From CAYNZV01 sp965217095 (GTDB lineage Bacteria; Latescibacterota; UBA2968; UBA8231): a DNA stretch of 64,000 nucleotides. The position numbers and the translations under genes were made by a program. The stretch lies in assembly GCA_965217095.1 (NCBI GenBank), contig OZ244235.1:4340001-4404000 (forward strand), read 5' to 3'. Below, one piece after another: positions 34,760 through 43,854 of this stretch. Position 1 is the stretch's first letter; every line of letters starts with the position of its first letter. The notes below the pieces were generated by a model. It saw only the letters and a program-made list of their open reading frames with translations. It searched no databases and was not told the origin of the DNA.

Positions 34760-36919
34760 CTAAGGCATCGGGGAATTCAAGCGCTCGATAGCACCCAGTT
34801 CCACTTGTTTGCGCAGCGCCTGACTCAGGTATTGGAGCCAGAGAGGGTTGTCCGCGTCGAGCTCCACCGCGCGGCGGTAATGTAGTACGGCTGCCTCCAG
34901 CTGGTCTTCCAAGAAGTAGGCCGTCCCCAGGTTGAAATGCGCCTCCGCATACTCGGGATTCAAAGCCAGCGCTTTGCCAAAATGATGCATCCCGGAAGCC
35001 GTCATTCCTTTGGAACCCAAGAGCTTACCGAGATTGTTGTGCGCTTTGGCGTACCCCGGATTGATCCCCAACGCCTGGCGGTAATGGGTCTCGGCGGCGG
35101 CCGAATCATCGAGATCGGCCAGGGCGTTGGCGAGGTTGTAGTGGGCATCGGCGAAGTCGGGATTCAGCTCGAGGGCCTGCCGGTAGTGCCCAGTAGCCTC
35201 ATGCGGACGGCCCAGTTGCCGCAGTGCGATTCCAAGGTTGTTGTGGGCTTGATAGAATTCGGGGTCCAGACGCAACGTGTGGCGATACTGAACCAACGCC
35301 GAATCCAATTTTCCCGCAGCAGCTAGAGCGATCCCAAGACTGTGAACCCGGCTTGGATAGTACGGCTCCAACCGGACGGCCTGTCGATGATGGTAGATCG
35401 CTTCCTCCGACCACCCTTGCGTGCTCAACACCAGGGCCAGTCCCTGATGGGACATTGCGTGGCCGGGATCAATGCCCAGAGCCCGCCGCAGGTGCCACTC
35501 TCCCTGGTCCGCCTGGTCCTGTTCCCAAAGCGCCATGCCCAGATTGTAGTGGGCATCGGCATAGTTGGGGTTCAGGCGCAACGCGTTCTGAAAATGGGGC
35601 ATCGAGGCGGCGAGGCGCCCGCTCCGTTTGACTGCGAATCCCAAGTTGTTGTGGGCGCGATAGTTGTGCGGGGCGGCGGCGGCGACGGTCTCCCAGATGC
35701 GAACCTCGGTGATGTAGTCCCGATTGCGCTGTACCGTGGCTGCGCCCAACAGCAAGACTAAGACCCCCGCCAACCCCACGCCCCGTAGAATGTTGCTAGG
35801 CCAGCGGCGCGCAAACGAATGGTAACCGAGGATGACGGCAGCGACTACGAGGCTCATAAGTGGCAGGTACATCCGCCGCTCGGCGCCCACTTCGGAGACG
35901 ATGGGAACCATGCTGGAGGTGGGGGCCAGAATAAGAAAAAACCAGACCCCGGCGAAACCCAGGCGGGGATCGATTCTCAGTGTCCACACGGTGACGGCCA
36001 ACAAGGCAAGGAGTAAAATGAACCTTGGAGCAGCGACAGCGAGGGTCAATTCGTGATCGGCGAAGCCGTAGTCCAGCAGCAGCGGGTGGGGCCATACGCT
36101 CGACCCCAAATAGCTCGATATAACCTGGGTCTGGTTCAACGCGTAGGTGTAGGCGGTCACCCCACGACCGAATCCGACCGTATCTCCGTGGGCCCCAATC
36201 GTCAGCAATCCGACCAAAAGGAGCCAGGAGGAGAACAGACCTACGTATAGTACACGGTGTCGCGCGATAGCCGCCGTCCAGGACGGGCTGACAAAAATCC
36301 GGTCGTAGATCAGAATCACCAACGGGGCGGTGGCCATGACCTCTTTGCTTGCCATGCCCAGTAAGGCGCATACCGCTGCCAGAATCGTCCAGCCAGACCC
36401 TCCATGGTCGAACCGGCGCACTGAGCAGTATAGCGTCAGCAGGTAGAAAAGCCCCATCATCGACTCGGAGCGCTGTGTTACGTAGTTGACGGTCTCGCTG
36501 TTGAGCGGATGCACGAGCCAAATAGCGGCGGCGGCCACCGCCAGACCTCGAGCGTGGCGGGGAGGGATACCTCCTCCACAAAAGCGATTCAGGGTACGGC
36601 GCAGCACCCCTAGCAGAGCGAGACCGGTGAGGAGGTGGACCCCGATGTTGACGAGACGAAATGCCCCTGGTTCGAGACCACCAACGGAGTAGTTGAGCGC
36701 CAGACTGAGCCGAACCAGAGGGCGACTGCTGAGCGGGATTTCAGGGCCGAAGATCCATCCGCCAGGAGGCCAAAGCTGACGTAGGGACAGGTTGTCGACG
36801 ATGAGGATCTGATCGTCGAACACAAACGGATTCTGGACGCTGTTGGCGTACACGAGGCCGCCCAGCAGCGTTAACCAGAGGGCGTCGGCCCGCAGGAGAA
36901 CCGAGAGTGTTGCTCGCAA
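34760..36919 (-). CDS. TMTC-like O-glycosyltransferase with TPR repeats
   Basis: The 719-residue protein starts with about ten TM helices containing VFDDQILIVDN (acidic pair in the first periplasmic loop, like the PMT/GT-C catalytic site) and WLVHPLNSETVNYVTQRSESMMG, a TMTC signature. From about residue 410 it has nine TPR motifs (YRAHNNLGFAVKRSGR, ADAHYNLGMALWEQDQ and so on). This resembles eukaryotic TMTC O-mannosyltransferases and bacterial PMT-TPR proteins that glycosylate exported proteins. It starts at TTG six bases after the isomerase stop, so it closes the long minus-strand operon. The donor is presumably polyprenyl-linked; the acceptor is unknown. Confidence 0.85.
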   Translation of the reverse strand: MRATLSVLLRADALWLTLLGGLVYANSVQNPFVFDDQILIVDNLSLRQLWPPGGWIFGPEIPLSSRPLVRLSLALNYSVGGLEPGAFRLVNIGVHLLTGLALLGVLRRTLNRFCGGGIPPRHARGLAVAAAAIWLVHPLNSETVNYVTQRSESMMGLFYLLTLYCSVRRFDHGGSGWTILAAVCALLGMASKEVMATAPLVILIYDRIFVSPSWTAAIARHRVLYVGLFSSWLLLVGLLTIGAHGDTVGFGRGVTAYTYALNQTQVISSYLGSSVWPHPLLLDYGFADHELTLAVAAPRFILLLALLAVTVWTLRIDPRLGFAGVWFFLILAPTSSMVPIVSEVGAERRMYLPLMSLVVAAVILGYHSFARRWPSNILRGVGLAGVLVLLLGAATVQRNRDYITEVRIWETVAAAAPHNYRAHNNLGFAVKRSGRLAASMPHFQNALRLNPNYADAHYNLGMALWEQDQADQGEWHLRRALGIDPGHAMSHQGLALVLSTQGWSEEAIYHHRQAVRLEPYYPSRVHSLGIALAAAGKLDSALVQYRHTLRLDPEFYQAHNNLGIALRQLGRPHEATGHYRQALELNPDFADAHYNLANALADLDDSAAAETHYRQALGINPGYAKAHNNLGKLLGSKGMTASGMHHFGKALALNPEYAEAHFNLGTAYFLEDQLEAAVLHYRRAVELDADNPLWLQYLSQALRKQVELGAIERLNSPMP

Positions 36920-36925
36920 TCGGCG

Positions 36926-37765
36926 CTACCCAGCGAACGATCCTATCGAGCGCAGCCAGTTTGCGCTGCTCCGCGCCGCCTCGTCGGGTCCGCGGAGGCC
37001 TGCGAAGGCCTGGTGCACCGTGACGTAACCGGTGTAGCCGATCTCCGCCAGGGCGGTGAACATCGGTTGGAAGTTGAGTCCGCCGGTTTCCCAGATTGGG
37101 ATCTGGTCGAAAGCAACCTCGCCGCGACACCATGTTGTCAGCTTTGTTTCCCCGTCGGCGTTGAGAACATGATTCTGCAAGTAGACGTTGAGCAGGTGCG
37201 GCTGCAGTCGTTTGATGGTTTCAGCGCCGTAATCCTGCCCGCAAAGATCGAGATTAGCCGGTTCGTATATGATGCCGAAGTTGGGACGACCCACACGGGT
37301 CAGCACGTCCAGGGAATCGTCCACACGCTCGAACAGGCTCGCCGTGTGGCACTGATGGGCCAGCCGTATGCCCCGCTCGTTGGCTTCGTCCGCTGCCCGT
37401 TGCGCCCACGGGATGTCCTCCTCGGTTTTCATGGCGATCCGCATGAGGTCGCAGTGCAGCGCGGCCGCCAAATCCAGGTAAGGGGCGATATTGCGCAGCG
37501 CTTGAGGGCCGTCGTCGGTGTTCTCCGGGATCGGAAAATCGCCGGTGACCATCGAGATCTCCAGACCCCGTTGCACCAGTAGCTGGTACTGCTCGTGAAC
37601 CTGATCCATGGGCGTGTGGGTGCCCAGCTGCGAAGCGCGCATGCAAAGAGCGGAGTACCCCGCCGATGCGGCCAGATCGGCGAGCTCCACCAGGCCCAGG
37701 TCTGCCTGACGTTTGTCGCGAAATTTCTCCACGATACGGGCGGAAACGGAGAGTTTCATTGACAT
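36926..37765 (-). CDS. Sugar phosphate isomerase/epimerase (AP endonuclease 2-type barrel)
   Basis: From ATG 37765, preceded by AGGAGG nine bases before, the product has 279 residues. It is a TIM barrel of the IolE/IolI/KduI-like AP_endonuc_2 group: LGLVELADLAASAGYSALC at the start, LDLAAALHCDLMRIAMK in the middle, LAHQCHTASLFE, FGIIYEPANL (metal Glu) and VYLQNHVLNADG (metal His region). The last metal Glu is not obvious in this copy. The reaction is likely isomerisation or epimerisation of a keto-sugar or inositol derivative. It lies in a tightly packed minus-strand operon, 4 bp after the N-demethylase. Confidence 0.82.
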   Translation of the reverse strand: MSMKLSVSARIVEKFRDKRQADLGLVELADLAASAGYSALCMRASQLGTHTPMDQVHEQYQLLVQRGLEISMVTGDFPIPENTDDGPQALRNIAPYLDLAAALHCDLMRIAMKTEEDIPWAQRAADEANERGIRLAHQCHTASLFERVDDSLDVLTRVGRPNFGIIYEPANLDLCGQDYGAETIKRLQPHLLNVYLQNHVLNADGETKLTTWCRGEVAFDQIPIWETGGLNFQPMFTALAEIGYTGYVTVHQAFAGLRGPDEAARSSANWLRSIGSFAG

Positions 37766-37769
37766 CGGC

Positions 37770-38795
37770 TTATTCCTCCTGTTGTAACCAGCTGATGATC
37801 GCCTCGCGGTCGGCGATTCCTTTGTACTGCAGCGATTCGACCGACATGCTGCGCAGCGCGGCACACAACATGACGCGTCGGCATGGAACCCGTCGCATCG
37901 GGGCGACATCGGTAAGATAGGTGCGTATGGCGAACAAGGCGGCCTGGCTTTGCGGAAATCCCCAGATTAACTGCCGCTCTACCCGCAAGAATAGACGCGG
38001 GTCATCGAGATCGAAGCTGCGGCCGCACCATGCGGCCCGTTCGCCGGCAGCTAGGTGACCGGGGGGTTCGGGGTGGTGGTTGAGGCGGCTGTCCGTGCTC
38101 AAACCCCAGACGAAACGCACATACGGTCCGCGGTCGATCATCGCGTCGATGATTTCGTGCGCGTTGCGGTTGGTTCGTTCCATGCCCGGCACCGGCCGGT
38201 GTATGGTGGCGAAGTCTCTGCCGATCTTCGCTTCGGCGGCCCAGTGGCCGGGCAAGCACAGGTGCAATGCCGCCAGCCAGTTTTCGCCGTCGGCGCGGCA
38301 GATCACCGCCAGATCTTCCTGCAGCTGGCAGGCCAGGGCATCCAGTGCCGAGACGTAGGCAGGACCCCGTTCGGGTTGAGTCGACTCATCCGCCAGTTGC
38401 CAGTCGCGATCGAACCGCAGCTGTTCGCCGCTGAGACGACAGTGCAACAGCGAGCCGTCCCCTTGGGTGTGTAAGGCAAACACCTGCGGATGCTCCGCTG
38501 CCAGTCGCGCGGCGACGAACGCGGCCAGCGACTGCGCCAGCACACTGGAATAGTGATGGACCTGGTAATATTTGCCGAGGCGCTCCTCCCGCGCCGCCAG
38601 CTTGGCGTTTCTGTAGGAGGTGTAATAGTCATCGATTTGAAACAACTGTCGATCCGCGGCACCGTTTCCCAAATCGGTGCCAAAAGCGATCAGCCCCGGC
38701 TTGACGTCGTAGACGCCGTTAGAGAGCGGGAAATACTGCGCCTGATCCCTAGAGGCGGAAAGGCGGAGTTCCTCGACTAATCGTTGCGTATCCAT
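37770..38795 (-). CDS. DUF3445 haem-dependent oxidative N-demethylase family protein
   Basis: ATG 38795 gives a 341-residue protein (the frame is open 23 codons further upstream). It carries the DUF3445 hallmarks: PGLIAF near the N-terminus, HLCLPGHWAAEAKIGRDFATIHRPVPG with the conserved His/Arg, and RVERQLIWGFPQSQAALFAIRTYL. Characterised members (DmmA-like) oxidatively demethylate dimethylamine with a haem and need a reductase partner. No DmmB/DmmC reductase is seen in this window, so electrons must come from elsewhere. It lies between the DNA methyltransferase (31 bp) and the sugar isomerase (4 bp). Confidence 0.85.
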   Translation of the reverse strand: MDTQRLVEELRLSASRDQAQYFPLSNGVYDVKPGLIAFGTDLGNGAADRQLFQIDDYYTSYRNAKLAAREERLGKYYQVHHYSSVLAQSLAAFVAARLAAEHPQVFALHTQGDGSLLHCRLSGEQLRFDRDWQLADESTQPERGPAYVSALDALACQLQEDLAVICRADGENWLAALHLCLPGHWAAEAKIGRDFATIHRPVPGMERTNRNAHEIIDAMIDRGPYVRFVWGLSTDSRLNHHPEPPGHLAAGERAAWCGRSFDLDDPRLFLRVERQLIWGFPQSQAALFAIRTYLTDVAPMRRVPCRRVMLCAALRSMSVESLQYKGIADREAIISWLQQEE

Positions 38796-38826
38796 CGCCG
38801 CAAAGGTAATCGACGGGAGTGCCGTC

Positions 38827-39888
38827 TCAAAAATCGGCGGCCAGATCCAGCGGTCGGTAGACAAGCTCGTAGCGGTTGGAGCCGCGCCGGCAGATCGATA
38901 GCAGCTCGTTAAAACAGATCTCTTGCTCCTGCCGCGTGACCACCGGAAAACCGTACTGTTTGCAGGTGTATTTGCGAGCCTCGTCCGGCCATCGGCGCGT
39001 TGATACGAAGGCCTGGTGGCGTTCGAGCCGCTCGTGAAGATGCCGATTGGCGTGTCCCACCACAGACTCGGTCATCGCCTCGATCTGGGTGGCAAGACTT
39101 TCGTCGACCTCGAAACCTAGACTGTTTCTGCCAGCAGCCATGGCCGCCGCGGTCGTTGTTCCGGTTCCGAGGAACGGATCGAGGATCAGGTCTCCGCACA
39201 CCGAGAACATGGCAACCAGCCTGTAGGCGAGCTCGAACGGATAGGCGGCACTGCGGGTTCGCGTCGTCGATTCGCCAAGCTCCTGGCCAACCCCCTTCAC
39301 GTCCATCCACACGTCGGAGAACCAGGCATTGCGTTCCTCCCAGAACAGGGCGCTTTGACGCCGGACGTGCTTTTGCTCTTCACTGGTAAATTCCCGCTTG
39401 GATCCCTTTCTGAACAGCAGTATGAATTCGTGTTCGAGAGTCACGTAGGCGCCTGCCGGCAGCATGCCCGAACCCATGAACTTGGTCGGTGCGTTGGTCT
39501 GTTTGCGCCATAGAATCTCGGGGAGGGCTTGGAATCCAACCGCGCGCATCTGTTGTACGATGCGCGCGTGGTTCGGGTACAAACAGAAATCGCGCGCCAT
39601 GGTACGAGTGGCATCTCCCACATTGATACAGGCGATACCGCCGGGCTTGAGAATCCGGTGCAGCTGTGTCCAGACGTCGTCGAGCTCTGCGTGCATGAGC
39701 TCGAATGCGCGGGTTCCATCCGCATGCTGGAGCGCGCTCGAAATCTCGGGGTTGAGTCCGGTGAAGAGGGCATCCCACATCTCGATCATCGGATACGGAG
39801 GCGAGGTGACCACCAGGTCGATGCAATCCGGCTCCAGGTCTGCGAGGCCGGCGGCCGCGGTGAACCGTATGGTATGTTGGGTCTTCAC
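38827..39888 (-). CDS. Orphan beta-class DNA methyltransferase (SPPY-type)
   Basis: The 353-residue enzyme has catalytic motif IV TSPPYP at about 28-33 before the SAM-binding motif I LDPFLGTGTTTAAA at about 236-250, the beta-class order. SPPY is commonest in N4-cytosine methyltransferases, although some N6-adenine enzymes share it. A target-recognition region lies between (about 100-220), with KFMGSGMLPAG and FTSEEQKHVRRQ. No restriction endonuclease or specificity subunit is nearby, so it looks like an orphan, possibly regulatory or anti-restriction. It starts at GTG 39888, 12 bp after the EamA transporter gene. Confidence 0.88.
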   Translation of the reverse strand: MKTQHTIRFTAAAGLADLEPDCIDLVVTSPPYPMIEMWDALFTGLNPEISSALQHADGTRAFELMHAELDDVWTQLHRILKPGGIACINVGDATRTMARDFCLYPNHARIVQQMRAVGFQALPEILWRKQTNAPTKFMGSGMLPAGAYVTLEHEFILLFRKGSKREFTSEEQKHVRRQSALFWEERNAWFSDVWMDVKGVGQELGESTTRTRSAAYPFELAYRLVAMFSVCGDLILDPFLGTGTTTAAAMAAGRNSLGFEVDESLATQIEAMTESVVGHANRHLHERLERHQAFVSTRRWPDEARKYTCKQYGFPVVTRQEQEICFNELLSICRRGSNRYELVYRPLDLAADF

Positions 39889-39900
39889 GTTGGGTGCGAC

Positions 39901-40794
39901 TCAAACGCGCCGATTCACCACCACGGCGCCCACCGCGACCATGGCCACACTGGCGAGGATCTCCCAGGAGATCGTTTCGCCGAGGATCAGGTTGCTCAGC
40001 AGCACTCCCGACAACGGCGTGACAAACCCGAAGACCCCGACCCGGCTGGCGCTGTGGCGCCGCAACAGGAAGATCCACAGGATAAAACAGACCCCCGCCA
40101 CGATGAGCCCTTGGTACAACACGGCAACCAACGCATTGGTGGTCAGCGCGAATCGCGCCTCCCGTTCAATCGCGAAACTGAGGACAGCGAACACCGGCAG
40201 GCTCAGGGTTGCCTGCCAGAACAAGACCTGGTACGGATGCAGGTCGTGCACGAGCCGCTTGAGGATAATCGTTCGCACCCCCAGCAGAACGGCGCTCAGC
40301 AGTACCAAAAGATCCCCGAACAGAGTGGCGGTACCCTGAAGATCGAGATCGTCGAAAAAGAGCAACACCACTCCGCCGAACGCCACGGTTAAACCTAACG
40401 CCGTTGACGGGGTGAGCAGATCGCGAACGAGCAAGTGGGCGAATACGGCCGTGAACAGGGGATACGAGTTCATGAGCACCGTCGAGCGACTCGCGGTGGT
40501 GTAATCGGTGCCGTAGTTCAACAGGAGGATCTGCGCAACAAAGATCACAAGCAGTCCGCAGAGCCCTTTCCATTCCGAGCGGGGCACCCGCGGCGAAACT
40601 CCACTTACCCACAACGCCCCCAGGACCACCAACGCGCCAATGACGAAGCGGGCACCGGCCATCGCCACCGGTGGCAGGTCTTCCAGGCCGAGCTTGATGA
40701 AGACCGAATTGCCGCCCCACAGAAACGTCGCCAGGGTGGCCAGCCTGGCGGCTTTGAGGCCGATGCGTTCGTTGCTGAGTTCGACAGCGGGCAA
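39901..40794 (-). CDS. EamA/DMT-family transporter
   Basis: The 297-residue inner-membrane protein has ten hydrophobic helices in two EamA repeats: ATLATFLWGGNSVFIKLGL opens the first, and LLVLLSAVLLGVRTIILK opens the second. Characteristic ends are YTTASRSTVLMNSYPLFTAV and LLSNLILGETISWE. The substrate is unknown; DMT exporters move amino acids, purines or drugs. The TTG start at 40794 lies ten bases after the cyclophilin stop. The helices and small size are clear, so the family is secure but nothing more. Confidence 0.88.
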   Translation of the reverse strand: MPAVELSNERIGLKAARLATLATFLWGGNSVFIKLGLEDLPPVAMAGARFVIGALVVLGALWVSGVSPRVPRSEWKGLCGLLVIFVAQILLLNYGTDYTTASRSTVLMNSYPLFTAVFAHLLVRDLLTPSTALGLTVAFGGVVLLFFDDLDLQGTATLFGDLLVLLSAVLLGVRTIILKRLVHDLHPYQVLFWQATLSLPVFAVLSFAIEREARFALTTNALVAVLYQGLIVAGVCFILWIFLLRRHSASRVGVFGFVTPLSGVLLSNLILGETISWEILASVAMVAVGAVVVNRRV

Positions 40795-40804
40795 GGTCGG
40801 CTAG

Positions 40805-41449
40805 CTACCGAATTACTCGCGCGCTCACTATATAGTCCAGATCGGGGAACTCTTCCTGCAGGTAGGCATTGCCTTGGAGCTGGATGCGGCCCTGGTCGGG
40901 CTTCTGTTCATGTTTGCTATTGATGCCGTCCACCACCTCCATCCCTTTAGTGATTTCGCCGAAGGTGGCGAATTCCATGCCGTCGAGGTGGACGTTGTCG
41001 TTGAAATTGATGAACACCTGGGTGGTGCGACTATGGGGTTGATTGGACTTGGCGAAAGCGATCGTGCCACGCTTGTTGGTCGCTTTGACGGGGTCGTCCT
41101 TTATGTTCGCTTCGCGCCACTTGGCAGAGATCTCCGGGTCGCCGTGAATCCCGAACTGCACCACGAACCGGGGTACTACGCGAAAGAAACGCTGGTCGTC
41201 AAAGAACCCGTTCATCACCAGGTTGTAGAAGCGGTCGACGCCGATGGGCGCATGGCTACGCGTGACTGCCAGTCTGAACTCCCCGGCGCTGGTGCTGAAT
41301 TTGACGGCAAAATCATCCGGAGCTTGCTGGTTCATTTCGCTGTCTTTGGGGGTCAAGAGGGCTTCCCGGTTAAGTCCTCCCCGTTCCCGTTCACCACACC
41401 CGGAAAGCAACGGCAGTGCGCACATTAAGAGCGCGCAGAATCTCGTCAT
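40805..41449 (-). CDS. Lipoprotein cyclophilin-type peptidyl-prolyl isomerase
   Basis: The protein has 214 residues: a lipobox signal (MTRFCALLMCALPLLSGCGE) then a cyclophilin domain. Conserved elements are APIGVDRFYNLVMNGFFDDQ, FFRVVPRFVVQFGI, GTIAFAKSNQPHSRTTQVFI and FATFGEITKGMEVVDGI. Active-site Arg and Phe appear in RFFRVVPRF, and Gln in TTQVF. It is anchored to a membrane facing the periplasm and assists folding of exported proteins. A distant AAAGGAG site precedes ATG. It is second in the run after the transketolase-like gene. Confidence 0.92.
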   Translation of the reverse strand: MTRFCALLMCALPLLSGCGERERGGLNREALLTPKDSEMNQQAPDDFAVKFSTSAGEFRLAVTRSHAPIGVDRFYNLVMNGFFDDQRFFRVVPRFVVQFGIHGDPEISAKWREANIKDDPVKATNKRGTIAFAKSNQPHSRTTQVFINFNDNVHLDGMEFATFGEITKGMEVVDGINSKHEQKPDQGRIQLQGNAYLQEEFPDLDYIVSARVIR

Positions 41450-41484
41450 GCGGAATTCTTGCTCCTTTTACGATTTTTACGACG

Positions 41485-43752
41485 TCAGGGTCCTTGAAGG
41501 GCGGTACGAATGGCCGCGGCGGTGATACCGAAGTGAGCCCAGGTTTCCATGTGTCCCTCGGACGGCGCGGTCCGCGGATCGGAAATACCTACATGTCTGC
41601 ACGGCGTACCCAACGCGGCGGCCGCCGTAGCCACCAGGCCGGCGAACCCCCGCACACCCGATTCAAGGGTGCCGATCAGTCCATCCTCGACCGTGACCAC
41701 GCCCTCATCGTAGGGGGCCATCAGCTCGGCCAGCCTTCCGGGTCCGAGAGGCAGTCCGTTGACCACGAACACGTCTGTCGCCATGCCTTCGGAGGTGACT
41801 TGATCGGCCGCCTCCGCCGCCAAGAAGGCGGGGGCTCCTAAGGCGAGAATCGCCCGGCGGGCGTGGTCGTGGCGCCGCAGCGTCGTGACGTCCTCCCACC
41901 CGTCATCGAGGCTCCACAGCGGTTCGGCGCTGTCCTGCCTGGCGAGAATCGGCAGGTTGTCGCGCGGTATGCCGATGATGTGACCCCCATAGTGCGCCGC
42001 CAAGTCGAGCACGGCTAGAAAGGCGGCGCGTGCATCCGCCGGGGCATAGAAACGGTGCAGGTACGGAAGGTAGGTGAGCCCCACGTTGATCCAATCCAAC
42101 CCCCACCCGGAGAAATGGTCGCGACCGGTACAGGCGCCAACGTGGGACAGGTGAAAGGTGACGTTGAGCCCTTCGTTGACCCCGTTCAGGTTGCGCTGAT
42201 AACGCCACAGGTCGAACCCTTCACGGGCAATGCCTTCGAAAAAGGCGGCAAAGGTGGATACAACATTCAATTGGGGGCCTGAACCGGTCATGGACAAGCC
42301 GTCAGCTACCAGAGTAGCCGCCTGTTCCTCGATGCTCATCTCGAACTGGTGATCGGCGGCGAGGAAAGATCGGGCCTTGGCTAATTTCGTCGACGGATCG
42401 AGGTCGCAGCTGACGACGAAAACATCCTCAGGAAATACCTTGGCCAGGGCGGCGTAGCCAACCTCCGAACCGCTGCGGGGGGAGTCGCTGGTTCCAGGAT
42501 GTGGCAGCTCGATCTCTGCCAACGCGCTGGCGGGTAGGCGCAGATTCCCGCTCCCGGGGGCGGGCCGTGCCCTGGTTATCACGGTGCGCCGCGGTTGTGC
42601 GCGCAAGTTATCTAGGGCCTGTTTTTGTGCCGGCGAGGTGGTGAGCATCGGGCTGGCCAGAACTGCATCGCAATCGCGACCTTTCATGTGTCCGTCGTGG
42701 TGTCCTTTACCGCCGGGCAATTGGTTTACCAGAAAAAGACATTCCAGCATCGCTTCCACATCTCGAAAACTCATGAGCGAACCCGGGACCCAAACCTCGG
42801 TATCGAGTGCGACCTGGTTGGCAGCGGCAAGGGTGTCCATCTCGACGCCGATACCGTAACCGACGCCGAAGCTTTTCAGGGTGGAAACCTGGCCGTTGTC
42901 CGATCGATATCCGACGGGATAGACCATAGAGGGGCGGCCGGTCTGGGCGAGCTCGAAACCCTGGCGATACGCCGCGTACAGACTCTCTATATCGTGCAGA
43001 CTGGGAATCTCCAACACCTCCACGCCCAGCGACGCGATCACGCTGCGCGGATCCTTGTCCATAATCGATTTGGTGCTTCCCGAAAGCTGGATCCCGTTGC
43101 GATGCATCACGAAGGTGACGGGGGCGCCGTGCACGTCGGCGGCGTTAAAACCGTTGAGGGCCTGGCCGGAGATCCAACCCGCATCGCCACAGTGGGTGAC
43201 GATCCAAACGCCGTCGCCGAACTTGGCGCGTTTTCCCAGGGCTTGACCGACCGCCACCGGCACCATGATTCCGAGGCGACCGCCGTTCAACTGGGTACCG
43301 CCCGGCAGCCACGATACGTGACCGGGAATGTCCAGACCGCGGCGGAATCCGTCGATCACCGCCTCCTCATCGATATATCCCATAGCGGCCAGCGCGGCGT
43401 AATAACCGACACTGGTGTGGGCGTGTTCGATGGTGTATTCAATCCTTTCGAAATCGGCCACCGCCATAGTCAACAGCAGTGGCGGGATGAGCTCGAGTCC
43501 GCCGCCGAGATGGTCGACCTCGTTCAATTTCGCCAACGAGCTCAGCGTTCGTATCGACGTGGTCGCCGCTTCGATCTGCAGCGCTTCCAACGCCAGCAGC
43601 TGGTCCTTGTCGAGCCGTGCCTGGGAGCGCACATCCACATGCAGCGGCAAGACGGCGGAGCGCACTTCGGTGCCGAGGTATCGGGTTGCGGACAAGAGCG
43701 CCGCATTGCGGTGTTCCTGCGTTTCCACTCGATCAGACACCGCTGAACTCAT
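41485..43752 (-). CDS. Transketolase/E1-like ThDP-dependent enzyme
   Basis: The 755-residue protein starts at ATG 43752 after AAAGGAG. The N-terminal half binds ThDP: HTSVGYYAALAAMGY, then HCGDAGWISGQ with GDA in place of GDG, and Asn in VMHRNGIQLSG 27 residues later, so the GDx-N pattern is kept. The pyrimidine half has FEMSIEEQAATLVADGL with the catalytic Glu, and THVGA-like HLSHVGACTGRDH. A C-terminal transketolase domain follows (DVFVVNGLPLGPGRLAELM). It is longer than ordinary transketolase and departs from it in several loops, so the substrate may be unusual. It probably heads the seven-gene operon down to 34760. Confidence 0.82.
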   Translation of the reverse strand: MSSAVSDRVETQEHRNAALLSATRYLGTEVRSAVLPLHVDVRSQARLDKDQLLALEALQIEAATTSIRTLSSLAKLNEVDHLGGGLELIPPLLLTMAVADFERIEYTIEHAHTSVGYYAALAAMGYIDEEAVIDGFRRGLDIPGHVSWLPGGTQLNGGRLGIMVPVAVGQALGKRAKFGDGVWIVTHCGDAGWISGQALNGFNAADVHGAPVTFVMHRNGIQLSGSTKSIMDKDPRSVIASLGVEVLEIPSLHDIESLYAAYRQGFELAQTGRPSMVYPVGYRSDNGQVSTLKSFGVGYGIGVEMDTLAAANQVALDTEVWVPGSLMSFRDVEAMLECLFLVNQLPGGKGHHDGHMKGRDCDAVLASPMLTTSPAQKQALDNLRAQPRRTVITRARPAPGSGNLRLPASALAEIELPHPGTSDSPRSGSEVGYAALAKVFPEDVFVVSCDLDPSTKLAKARSFLAADHQFEMSIEEQAATLVADGLSMTGSGPQLNVVSTFAAFFEGIAREGFDLWRYQRNLNGVNEGLNVTFHLSHVGACTGRDHFSGWGLDWINVGLTYLPYLHRFYAPADARAAFLAVLDLAAHYGGHIIGIPRDNLPILARQDSAEPLWSLDDGWEDVTTLRRHDHARRAILALGAPAFLAAEAADQVTSEGMATDVFVVNGLPLGPGRLAELMAPYDEGVVTVEDGLIGTLESGVRGFAGLVATAAAALGTPCRHVGISDPRTAPSEGHMETWAHFGITAAAIRTALQGP

Positions 43753-43810
43753 CTTTCAGCTCCTTTGGCGTTGGGGTTTGGTTATGATATCACACCCCCA
43801 TCCATTCCGC

Positions 43811-43834
43811 AAGAAATCGGCCCCAGCCGGGGTC
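43811..43834 (-). terminator. Weak terminator-like hairpin after dockerin-like gene
   Basis: GGCCCC (43819-43824), loop AGCC, GGGGTC (43829-43834) pair as a six-bp stem including one G-U. On the minus strand it is followed by GATTTCTT, a broken T-tract. It lies 21 bp past the dockerin-like stop and before the transketolase promoter region. Confidence 0.35.
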
Positions 43835-43854
43835 GAACTGGTTCCCCGTTTCTC

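Noticed and set aside
42625..43746. A 373-codon plus-strand open frame over the transketolase-like gene
   Set aside because: Shadow frame; the minus-strand ThDP motifs are convincing.
43811..43850. tRNA-like segment with a GGTCGAAC motif
   Set aside because: No cloverleaf arms could be paired; the GC hairpin fits a weak terminator better.
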